This document shows positions 1 through 5,569 of a stretch of DNA of 9,407 bases, in pieces. The DNA is from JBMNUL01 sp050946255 (GTDB lineage: Bacteria; Actinomycetota; Coriobacteriia; Coriobacteriales; CADBOM01), in NCBI GenBank assembly GCA_050946255.1, contig JBMNUL010000103.1:1-9407 (forward strand), written 5' to 3'. Each line of letters opens with the position of its first letter. The stretch's first letter is position 1. The position numbers and the translations under genes were made by a program. The notes under the pieces were generated by a model that was not told where the DNA came from, searched no databases, and saw nothing but the letters and a program-made list of their open reading frames with translations.

Positions 1-1098
1 GCCAACGACGAGGGCATCCGCGCTGCGGTGATCGTCAACGACATCGGAGAGGTTAACGTGGACGCGAGTCTGATTGCCAAGGGAGGGCTCTCCCAAACGG
101 ACGACCTCATCCCCATGACAAACGGCTGCATCTGCTGCACGCTTTCGGACAATCTCGCGAAGCAGCTTCAAGACATCGCGGATTCCGGGGATTTCGACTA
201 TATCCTCATCGAGGCCTCCGGCATCTGCGAGCCGATTCCAATCGCCTATACCATCTCGGCCTTCTGCAACGACAGTCAGGACCGTCCCGCGCCTCTCAAG
301 CTCGACAACATCGTCGCCGTTGTGGACTGCGCCAGGATGTTCGACGAGTTCAATGGGGGAGAGGACCTTCTCTCGGATGATATCGAGGAGGATGATGTCG
401 AGAGCCTCCTCATCCAGCAAATCGAGTTCTGCTCCACGCTGGTCCTGAACAAGGCCGATCTTGTGAGCCCGGAGCAACTTGACGAGCTGCACCATATAGT
501 GAGGAGCCTGCAAAAAGACGCGAAGATAGTGGAGGCCGTCCGTGGCGAGGTGCCGATGGACGAGCTTCTCGATACCGGGCGTTTCGATTTCGAGGATGTC
601 TACAACTCTGCGGTTTGGGTGGACGCAATGGAGCATCCAGAGGAGCATGAGGACCCAGAGGTCCTGGAATACGGCATATCCACGTTCGTCTATCAGCGCC
701 GTCAGCCATTCGACTACGACATTCTTGAGAAGTTCGTGGAGAGTTGGCCAGATGACATCATCCGGTCAAAGGGAATCATGTGGCTGGCACAAGATCCAGA
801 CATGTGCTACTTGTTCGAGCAGTCCGGCAAGCAGGTGGTGCTCATGGAGAACGGCCTGTTCGTGGCATCTGCTCCCGACGATGAGCGCGAGCAGATCATA
901 GAGGAGAATCCCGAGGTACTAGACGATTGGGACAGGGAGTGCGGCGATCGCATGAACAAGATCGTCTTCATCGGAAGGCACATGGACCATGCTGCCTTGG
1001 AATCCGGATTGGACGATTGCCTGACCGAGTGGACCCCCGACAGCGATGATTGGGAGGATGACATGGACTGGGTTGCCGGCGGTGGAGACGACGAATAA
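1..1098 (+). CDS. COG0523/CobW-family metal-chaperone GTPase, 5'-truncated by the window edge
   Basis: G3E-family GTPase of the CobW/YjiA/ZNG1 group; known members load zinc, cobalt or another metal into client proteins in the cytoplasm. The frame is open to base 1, so the GTG at 28 is not the start; the missing N-terminus (about 40 residues in the family) would carry the Walker A loop. Counting codons from base 1, 365 residues are visible: the VIVND segment, the diagnostic metal-binding CxCC motif (GCICC, Cys43-Cys46), ILIEASGICEP (about 68-78, switch region), NKAD guanine-specificity motif (150-153), then a CobW C-terminal domain from about residue 220 with SKGIMWLA and FIGRHMD. The protein is very acidic, including a Glu/Asp run near 118-136 and the C-terminal tail, and lacks the His-rich stretch seen in some members. 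The gene for methionine aminopeptidase follows after 62 bp on the same strand. The family call is firm; the metal and client are not readable from sequence. Confidence 0.95.
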   Translation, partial: ANDEGIRAAVIVNDIGEVNVDASLIAKGGLSQTDDLIPMTNGCICCTLSDNLAKQLQDIADSGDFDYILIEASGICEPIPIAYTISAFCNDSQDRPAPLKLDNIVAVVDCARMFDEFNGGEDLLSDDIEEDDVESLLIQQIEFCSTLVLNKADLVSPEQLDELHHIVRSLQKDAKIVEAVRGEVPMDELLDTGRFDFEDVYNSAVWVDAMEHPEEHEDPEVLEYGISTFVYQRRQPFDYDILEKFVESWPDDIIRSKGIMWLAQDPDMCYLFEQSGKQVVLMENGLFVASAPDDEREQIIEENPEVLDDWDRECGDRMNKIVFIGRHMDHAALESGLDDCLTEWTPDSDDWEDDMDWVAGGGDDE

Positions 1099-1124
1099 AG
1101 TCTTGCCAAGTGTGATAAGACTTT
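1097..1124 (+). terminator. A/T-rich hairpin at the end of the GTPase gene
   Basis: The arms AAAGTCTT (1097-1104) and AAGACTTT (1117-1124) are perfectly complementary over 8 bp with a 12-base loop. The left arm overlaps the GTPase stop codon. Only a short T-containing tail follows, so this is at best a weak or attenuating terminator or an mRNA 3'-end structure; transcription could continue into the downstream aminopeptidase gene. No convincing promoter was found between the two genes; TTGCCA at 1103-1108 with TAGAGA at 1126-1131 is a poor match. Confidence 0.35.
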
Positions 1125-1160
1125 CTAGAGAATGACAAGTCAAACTTTTCAGGAGCAGCG

Positions 1161-2051
1161 ATGATTGGCTACGATGGAATGCCGAACCCGGGACGCAACG
1201 ACGAGTGCTGGTGCGGAAGCGGTATCAAGTACAAGAAGTGCCACCTCGACTTCGACAGGAAGCTCGAGGGGCTGTTCATGGACGGGGAGGAGCTCATCTC
1301 CCGTGACCTTCTGAAGATGCCGGAAGACATCGAGAAGCTCAAGGCCTCTGCGGCCGTGAACGTGGGCGCGCTCGACTTGGTTGCAGAGAAGATCGGCCCG
1401 GGGGTCACGACCCAGCAAATCGACGATTGGGTTCACGATTATTGCACCGAGCACGATTCCGTTCCCGCAGACCTCGGGTTCGAGGGATTTCCAAAGAGCG
1501 TTTGCACGTCGATCAACGAGGTGGTATGCCACGGTATCCCGTCAGATGATGTGGTGCTGAAAGAGGGAGACATCGTGAACGTTGACATGTCCACGATCAA
1601 GGATGGCTACTACTCCGATTCCTCCCGCATGTTCTGCATCGGCGAGGTCGACCCAGAGTGGAAGAGGCTCGTGGATGTCTGCAGGGAGTCCGTGGAAGCT
1701 GGCAAGGCGGCTATCAAGCCTTGGGGCCACCTCGGAGACGTAAGCGCTGCCGTGAACAAGGTGGCAACTGATGCGGGATTTTCCGTGGTCGCCGAGTTCG
1801 GCGGACATGGCATTGGGTTCGAGTTCCACGAGGACCCGTTCGTAAGTTTCATCGCAGAGGCCGGGACCGGTCCGATTCTGGTGCCGGGCATGTGCTTCAC
1901 CATCGAGCCGATGGTCAATTTGGGCGAGGCCGCGATTGACATGAGCGACCCAAATGGATGGACAGTGCGCACCAAGGACGGGAAGCCAACCGCGCAGTGG
2001 GAAGTCCAGGTAGTCGTCACAGAGACCGGCTACGAACTGCTTGCCTGGTGA
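1161..2051 (+). CDS. map: Type I methionine aminopeptidase with N-terminal SEC-C zinc motif
   Basis: Removes the initiator methionine from nascent proteins in the cytoplasm. The protein has 296 residues against about 264 for E. coli MetAP; the extra length is an N-terminal SEC-C motif, RNDECWCGSGIKYKKCH, with likely zinc ligands Cys16, Cys18, Cys27 and His28. This architecture is known from Chlamydia and some Gram-positive bacteria. All catalytic positions are present: His124 (CHGIP), metal ligands Asp142, Asp153, His216 (GGHGIG), Glu249 (TIEP) and Glu281 (AQWE), plus His223. The start at 1161 is supported by AGGAG at 1151-1155, five bases upstream, and by the SEC-C motif lying just inside it. 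It follows the CobW-type GTPase by 62 bp and is closed by the terminator at 2237-2277. The shared direction, short gap and zinc motif suggest, but do not prove, that the upstream GTPase serves this enzyme. Confidence 0.97.
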   Translation: MIGYDGMPNPGRNDECWCGSGIKYKKCHLDFDRKLEGLFMDGEELISRDLLKMPEDIEKLKASAAVNVGALDLVAEKIGPGVTTQQIDDWVHDYCTEHDSVPADLGFEGFPKSVCTSINEVVCHGIPSDDVVLKEGDIVNVDMSTIKDGYYSDSSRMFCIGEVDPEWKRLVDVCRESVEAGKAAIKPWGHLGDVSAAVNKVATDAGFSVVAEFGGHGIGFEFHEDPFVSFIAEAGTGPILVPGMCFTIEPMVNLGEAAIDMSDPNGWTVRTKDGKPTAQWEVQVVVTETGYELLAW

Positions 2052-2236
2052 CAGTTTTGGGAATGGCCGTCTGGGCGGCCCTTCGCCAAAGACCTCGTTC
2101 TCGATCTCATATGTCGGCTTGGTGATAGTTTGAAATTGCTTGTCTGGGAAGCTGCCGAGTTGAGCATACGTGGGCATGGATTTGCCTGCCCTAACAGCTT
2201 CCTAATTGGTCCAGTGAGTGCATGAATGGATAGCGG
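2052..2236. other. Intergenic stretch after map, no gene seen
   Basis: This stretch lies between the map stop codon and its terminator. It holds a small inverted repeat, GGCCG/CGGCC (2065-2069 and 2076-2080), with no T-tract after it. One minus-strand frame stays open from 2177 down to about 2055, but it continues antisense through map and has only a weak ribosome site, so I do not call it a gene. No tRNA-like fold or recognisable promoter was found. Confidence 0.5.
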
Positions 2237-2277
2237 AAACGCCGGCCATGGGGTAGACCCACGGGCCGGCGTTTTTT
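2237..2277 (+). terminator. Strong intrinsic terminator after map
   Basis: A perfect 11-bp stem, AAACGCCGGCC (2237-2247) with GGCCGGCGTTT (2264-2274), encloses a loop that itself can pair TGGG with CCCA. A run of six T begins at 2272. This is a textbook Rho-independent terminator for plus-strand transcription from map. In the other direction the stem is followed by TTTCCGC, so termination of deoD transcripts here would be weaker. Confidence 0.9.
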
Positions 2278-2294
2278 CATATTGCATTGATTTG

Positions 2295-2324
2295 GTGCCG
2301 GTTGCATTGGCCTTATCCCGGCAC
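2295..2324 (-). terminator. Possible hairpin 3' of deoD
   Basis: GTGCCGG (2295-2301) and CCGGCAC (2318-2324) form a perfect 7-bp inverted repeat 25 bp beyond the deoD stop. Neither strand has a proper T-tract after it, so it may be an mRNA-stabilising 3' hairpin rather than a terminator. Confidence 0.3.
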
Positions 2325-2349
2325 AAACATGGTTTTGGAAAGCGGAGTC

Positions 2350-3075
2350 TTAATCGATTGCCTTCCAGGCAGTCTCCAACGAGACCTCCATCATCTTCGT
2401 GAAGCTCTTCTCGCGTTCCTCGGCAGACAGTGCCTCTCCGGTGAAGAACGTGTCGGAGACAGAGAGTATGGAAACCGCTTTCTTGTGGCTTGCCTGGGCC
2501 TCGATGTAGAGACCGGCGGTCTCCATCTCCACGCAGAGAAGACCGAGGTCCTTGTAGCGGACTGCCGCATCCTCACGAGGATTGTAGAACACGTCAGAGC
2601 TCACGACCTGTCCCACATGGTACCCATATCCGAGCTCCTCGCAGGAATTGACGGCGTCGATCAACATCCCCCAATCAGCGGTGGGGGCGAGTTTCACGGG
2701 GGAGTCGTAGAGCTCGGCGATGTTGGAATTGGTGGCAGCGCTCATGGCGATAATGAGCTCGCCGGTATGGATGTCCTCTGGGATGCTTCCGGTGGTTCCA
2801 ACGCGGATGATCGCGTCGACGCCAATCTGCGTGAACAGCTCATGTGCATAGAGGCACATCGACGGGATTCCCATTCCGCTGCCCATCACGGATATCTTCT
2901 TTCCCTTGTATGTGCCGGTGTAGCCGAGCATGTTCCTCACGTCATTGAAGAGAACGGGATCTTCGAGATAGTTCTCGGCGATGAACTTTGCGCGCAGCGG
3001 GTCGCCTGGCATAAGGACTACCTTGGCCACATCCTCTTTGTTGCACCTGATGCATGCAGATACGGTTTCGAACAT
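2350..3075 (-). CDS. deoD: Purine nucleoside phosphorylase, hexameric DeoD type
   Basis: Cleaves purine (deoxy)ribonucleosides with phosphate to free base and (deoxy)ribose-1-phosphate in nucleoside salvage. The protein has 241 residues (E. coli DeoD about 239) and aligns without gaps at an offset of four. Visible active-site residues: Gly24 and Arg28 in MPGDPLRAK, Arg47, Arg91 in IRVGTTGS, Met184-Glu185 in VEMETAGLY, catalytic Asp208 in SVSD, and Arg221. The start at 3075 is chosen over the in-frame ATG at 3108 because AAAGGA lies seven bases before it and the family N-terminus fits. One oddity: the position of E. coli His4, which reaches into the neighbouring subunit's ribose site, is Cys8 here within a CIRC motif. 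The gene is preceded by its own candidate promoter region with paired repeats and is probably monocistronic. Confidence 0.97.
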   Translation of the reverse strand: MFETVSACIRCNKEDVAKVVLMPGDPLRAKFIAENYLEDPVLFNDVRNMLGYTGTYKGKKISVMGSGMGIPSMCLYAHELFTQIGVDAIIRVGTTGSIPEDIHTGELIIAMSAATNSNIAELYDSPVKLAPTADWGMLIDAVNSCEELGYGYHVGQVVSSDVFYNPREDAAVRYKDLGLLCVEMETAGLYIEAQASHKKAVSILSVSDTFFTGEALSAEEREKSFTKMMEVSLETAWKAID

Positions 3076-3130
3076 CGTTTGGTCCTTTCTTTGCGGATGT
3101 CTGGGCATCGTGTTTCGGATTCCACCTGTG

Positions 3131-3136
3131 ATTCTA
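3131..3136 (-). promoter_or_regulatory. Candidate -10 element of deoD
   Basis: On the minus strand TAGAAT stands 55 bases before the deoD start codon. No TTGACA-like -35 is found at 16-18 bp spacing; that position is instead occupied by the GCCAAACCTCGGC repeat, which would suit an activator- or repressor-controlled promoter. The assignment is by eye only. Confidence 0.4.
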
Positions 3137-3160
3137 GCTGAGCAGCGCCGAGGTTTGGCG
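3137..3160 (-). repeat. Proximal copy of the deoD upstream direct repeat
   Basis: The 14-bp GCCGAGGTTTGGCG (3147-3160, plus-strand reading) is directly preceded by the imperfect palindrome GCTGAGCAGC (3137-3146). The second identical copy starts exactly 50 bp further on. The copy abuts the candidate deoD -10 element, so an operator or activator site is a reasonable inference. Confidence 0.6.
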
Positions 3161-3184
3161 TTTGAGAGTTGCCGGGGTTGTGGA

Positions 3185-3210
3185 AGCGCATGCGCTGCCG
3201 AGGTTTGGCG
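3185..3210 (-). repeat. Distal copy of the deoD upstream direct repeat, with palindrome
   Basis: The same 14-mer GCCGAGGTTTGGCG (3197-3210) is directly preceded by the perfect 12-bp palindrome AGCGCATGCGCT (3185-3196). Palindrome plus 14-mer thus occurs twice in this 120-bp gap, with different palindrome sequences. Confidence 0.6.
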
Positions 3211-3242
3211 GTCTTAACCCCGATCTTGGGGGGATATGGGAC

Positions 3243-3821
3243 TTAAGCCTCAGCGGAGTCGGATGATTCAGCGGGAGATTCTTCTCCAGGAGCGACCTCC
3301 CCTGCGGCATCGGGTGATTCAGCGGGAGATTCTTCTCCAGGAGCGACCTCCCCTGCGGAGTCGGACGGCTCATCGGGAACAGGTTCAATGCTGCTGTCCT
3401 TGTCCTTTTTCTTGGCTTTCTTCGCGGCTTTCTCGGCAGCCTTGTCCGCGCGCTTCTTCTGGTTGGCAAGCACGTTTGCGTGCATCTCGGCGATTTTGGT
3501 GTGGGCATTGGCAATGCCCTCCTTGGCCTTCGGGATTCCCTCGCGTGCCTTGTCTATCGAGTTCCTGGCATCTTCCAGTTTTTTCACTAGCTCGGCTGTC
3601 TCAGCGGTCTTTCCCGCATCGATGTGGCGTCCTTCTGCCAGCAGCTGCCCGTATCTCTCCCTGAAATAACTCTTTACCATCTCATTGGTACTGGGATTGA
3701 CGGCAGGTATTGTCGAAATGGAATTGGGCTCTCTGGGATTTTCGGTTCCGGCCTCAGCCGTATCCGGACTCACGTCATCCTTTATCTCGGAGTCTGTTCG
3801 CGTCTGGTCTTCTTGAGACAT
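3243..3821 (-). CDS. Hypothetical charged helical protein with C-terminal 17-residue repeats
   Basis: I do not recognise a family. The 192-residue protein has no signal peptide or membrane segment. Its layout is segmented: residues 1-45 are acidic and Ser/Thr/Pro-rich, about 48-120 are predicted helical or coiled-coil (NEMVKSYFRERYGQLL, then Ala/Glu/Lys-rich heptad-like sequence), 121-141 are a Lys/Ala-rich basic run like histone H1 tails, and 142-192 are an acidic tail of two near-identical 17-residue units (SAGEVAPGEESPAESPD) plus the start of a third. A GAAGG sequence lies about six bases before the ATG at 3821. It is divergent from the lipoprotein gene and 167 bp upstream of deoD, so it is probably an independent unit. 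The basic and acidic tails could suit nucleic-acid or ribosome contact, but this is speculation. Confidence 0.75.
   Translation of the reverse strand: MSQEDQTRTDSEIKDDVSPDTAEAGTENPREPNSISTIPAVNPSTNEMVKSYFRERYGQLLAEGRHIDAGKTAETAELVKKLEDARNSIDKAREGIPKAKEGIANAHTKIAEMHANVLANQKKRADKAAEKAAKKAKKKDKDSSIEPVPDEPSDSAGEVAPGEESPAESPDAAGEVAPGEESPAESSDSAEA
3264..3358. repeat. 51-bp tandem duplication inside the hypothetical gene
   Basis: Bases 3264-3307 recur exactly at 3315-3358 (44 identical bases, period 51 bp, 17 codons), with decayed partial units on both sides. The duplication keeps frame and encodes the GEVAPGEESPAES units of the protein on the minus strand. The near-perfect identity indicates recent duplication and possible copy-number variation. 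Confidence 0.9.
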
Positions 3822-3853
3822 GGCCGCCTTCTTTCAATCGGTTTTGCCATTTG

Positions 3854-3859
3854 ATTTTA
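3854..3859 (-). promoter_or_regulatory. Candidate -10 element of the hypothetical gene
   Basis: Minus-strand TAAAAT lies 32 bases before the ATG at 3821, five of six matches to the consensus. No good -35 hexamer is seen at normal spacing. The remainder of the divergent gap up to 4001 is A/T-richer than the genes, but I could not fix a promoter for the lipoprotein gene. Confidence 0.35.
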
Positions 3860-4001
3860 ACGCTCATTCCCGCATTCTGCGACCCGTCCGTAGCCGTTCC
3901 ACAACCCAATGCAGATTCTTTCAGCTTTTTAAGGGTGCCTTCAGTTTCCCAATTCATCATTTGTTGAAGATTAAGGCAGACCCTTCGAAAGGATGATGAC
4001 A

Positions 4002-5294
4002 ATGAACAAGGGAAAACTTGCGGCGGCGATGTTGCTCGCTGCACTGATGATCCCGATTGCAGGTTGCTCTGCATCGAGTGTCTCCGCAAGTGGAACTTCG
4101 GAGTCAGACAGCGGAACCACGACGACGACCTCGGTCTCGACATCGTCTAACGGAATGCTCGACACGAGCGACATATTCACAGACAGGGATCTCGAACAGA
4201 CAGCCGACACCTCTAATGCAACCGAGTACACGGTCTCAGATGGTGAGGACATCGAGATCACAGAGGAGGGCGTCTATGTGATCTCCGGCACGGCCTCCGA
4301 TGTGACAATTAAGGTCACTGCCGATGACACTGCGAAGGTTCAGATAGTCTTGAACGGCGTTAGCATCACCAATACCGACTCGCCGGTAATCTATGTGACC
4401 TCTGCCGACAAGGTGTTTGTCACCACGGCATCTGGAAGCGAGAACTCGCTTTCCGTTACCGGGACGTTCGTTGCAGACGGTGATACGAACACGGATGCCG
4501 TCATCTTCTCCAAGGAAGACCTCACCTTGAACGGCCAGGGAACCCTGACCATCGATTCAACTGACAACGGCATCACATCTAAGGACGACCTCAAGGTCAC
4601 TGGAGGAACCTACGAGATCACTTGCTCTTCGGATGCACTAGAGGCAAACGATTCAATTGCGATTGCCGACGGCACATTCACTATCACCGCAGGAGGGGAT
4701 GCACTGCATTCCGAATACGACGAGGATGACACCGTGGGCTACGTCTACATCGCGGGCGGAACATTCAACATCACTGCGAGTGACGATGGAATTCAAGGAA
4801 CGACCATCACCCAAATCGACGGTGGAGAGTTCACCATCGATGCTGCCGAGGGAATCGAGGCAACATACGTTCAGATAAACGGTGGGACCATCGACATCAC
4901 CGCGAGCGACGATGGCATCAATGCAGCTCAGAAATCCGATTCCTATGCAACTGAGAACGGAATCGTGATAGAGATTAACGATGGAGACATCTCGATCACC
5001 ATGGGCAGCGGAGACACCGACGCAGTCGACTCAAACGGGTCGATTTACATCAACGGCGGCACGGTGGACATAACTGCAAACGGGGCCTTCGATTACCTGG
5101 ACACTGCGGAGTTGAACGGTGGAACGGTCACAGTCAATGGCGAGCAGGTCACGACGATTGAGAGCGACATGGCCGGCGGCGGCATGGGAGGTGGCCCCGG
5201 CGGAGATACCCAAGGTGGTGGAATGGGCGGACAGAGCCCGTCTTTCGGAGGATCGTCCTCTTCCAACAGCATCAACAGCACGCAGTCTTGGTAA
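4002..5294 (+). CDS. Cell-surface lipoprotein with Cthe_2159-type beta-helix carbohydrate-binding domain
   Basis: The start at 4002 is preferred over the in-frame ATGs at 3993 and 3996 because AAAGGA (3988-3993) then sits eight bases upstream instead of overlapping the codon. The 430-residue product begins with a lipoprotein signal peptide (basic MNKGK, hydrophobic core, lipobox IAGC) with lipidation at Cys22, followed by a Ser/Thr-rich linker. The body consists of repeated short beta-strand rungs with DDGI, NGGT and IDGGEFTID-like motifs, matching the Cthe_2159 (formerly DUF4353) carbohydrate-binding family. The Clostridium thermocellum member is a right-handed parallel beta-helix, resembling PL9 pectate lyases, that binds cellulose and polygalacturonate. 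The C-terminal 45 residues are Gly/Ser-rich with GGGMGG runs, usual for the family. It is therefore probably anchored outside the membrane and binds plant polysaccharide. No enzymatic activity can be claimed. A terminator at 5421-5460 follows. Confidence 0.88.
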   Translation: MNKGKLAAAMLLAALMIPIAGCSASSVSASGTSESDSGTTTTTSVSTSSNGMLDTSDIFTDRDLEQTADTSNATEYTVSDGEDIEITEEGVYVISGTASDVTIKVTADDTAKVQIVLNGVSITNTDSPVIYVTSADKVFVTTASGSENSLSVTGTFVADGDTNTDAVIFSKEDLTLNGQGTLTIDSTDNGITSKDDLKVTGGTYEITCSSDALEANDSIAIADGTFTITAGGDALHSEYDEDDTVGYVYIAGGTFNITASDDGIQGTTITQIDGGEFTIDAAEGIEATYVQINGGTIDITASDDGINAAQKSDSYATENGIVIEINDGDISITMGSGDTDAVDSNGSIYINGGTVDITANGAFDYLDTAELNGGTVTVNGEQVTTIESDMAGGGMGGGPGGDTQGGGMGGQSPSFGGSSSSNSINSTQSW

Positions 5295-5297
5295 GTA

Positions 5298-5378
5298 GAG
5301 TCGAGGTATGCGTTGGATCGAGCGGAACTTAGGTATTCGCTTGGCCGAATGGAGTTGAGGAATGCGCTGAGCCTAACG
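5298..5378 (+). repeat. Degenerate 27-bp triplicate after the lipoprotein stop codon
   Basis: Three units of 27 bp (5298-5324, 5325-5351, 5352-5378) share the pattern GAg-tng-AGG-tAT-gCG-cTg. In the lipoprotein's own frame, beyond its TAA, they read ESRYALDRA, ELRYSLGRM and ELRNALSLT. The gap then continues through a bulged inverted repeat (GGAGTTGAGG at 5351-5360 against CCTCAA and CTCC within 5392-5405) to the terminator. The most likely reading is an untranslated intergenic repeat; a decayed coding extension is the alternative. Confidence 0.65.
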
Positions 5379-5420
5379 ATCGAGCTTAACCCCTCAACGC
5401 ACTCCAGAACGGAGATGAAC

Positions 5421-5460
5421 ATGGGCGGCGGGTTTCCCTGCCGCCCATTTATTTTGTTGA
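5421..5460 (+). terminator. Intrinsic terminator of the lipoprotein gene
   Basis: ATGGGCGGC (5421-5429) pairs perfectly with GCCGCCCAT (5440-5448), extended inward by GGG/CCC, and is followed by the T-rich tail TTATTTTGTTGA. It lies between convergent genes. The minus-strand tail (GTTCATCTCC) is not T-rich, so it works mainly on the plus strand. Confidence 0.85.
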
Positions 5461-5474
5461 TATTATCCGATTTG

Positions 5475-5528
5475 CCCCAGATCTGACGCGCCCCAGATTC
5501 GATGACCCCAGATCTGGCGCGCCCCAGA
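5475..5528. repeat. CCCCAGAT short-repeat cluster
   Basis: Four CCCCAGA units begin at 5475, 5491, 5506 and 5522, alternating 16 and 15 bp, which together make a 31-bp higher-order period. Units one and three contain CAGATCTG; unit three is extended to CCAGATCTGG (5508-5517), overlapping GGCGCGCC (5516-5523), both perfect palindromes. It sits in the 3' region of the minus-strand hydrolase gene. Confidence 0.75.
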
Positions 5529-5553
5529 ATAGGTTGCAGACCGCGGGCGGAGT

Positions 5554-5565
5554 CCGAGATCTCGG
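5554..5565. other. 12-bp palindrome just after the hydrolase stop
   Basis: CCGAGATCTCGG is a perfect palindrome four bases past the hydrolase stop codon (minus strand). It shares the AGATCT core with the neighbouring CCCCAGAT cluster. There is no loop and no T-tract, so it is not a normal terminator. Confidence 0.5.
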
Positions 5566-5569
5566 GATG

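Noticed and set aside
28..30. GTG at 28 as the start of the GTPase
   Set aside because: The frame is open to base 1 and codons 1-9 already align with the CobW-family segment before VIVND; the gene begins outside the window.
1542..2177. Minus-strand open frame of 211 codons, with a protein-like first 43 codons in the map 3' gap
   Set aside because: Most of it lies antisense to map, the ribosome site is weak, and the start segment matches nothing I recognise.
2287..3141. Long plus-strand open frame (284 codons) over deoD
   Set aside because: It is antisense to a complete, strongly recognised DeoD and shows no family motifs or ribosome site; codon bias of the true gene keeps the opposite frame open.
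3236..3664. Plus-strand open frames over the hypothetical gene
   Set aside because: They arise from the repeat and the Ala/Lys-rich codons of the minus-strand gene; there is no ribosome site and their composition is implausibly rich in Arg/Ser/Pro.
5298..5528. CRISPR-like array from the 27-bp and 31-bp repeats
   Set aside because: Units are contiguous and degenerate, there are no unique spacers of constant length, and no cas genes are nearby.
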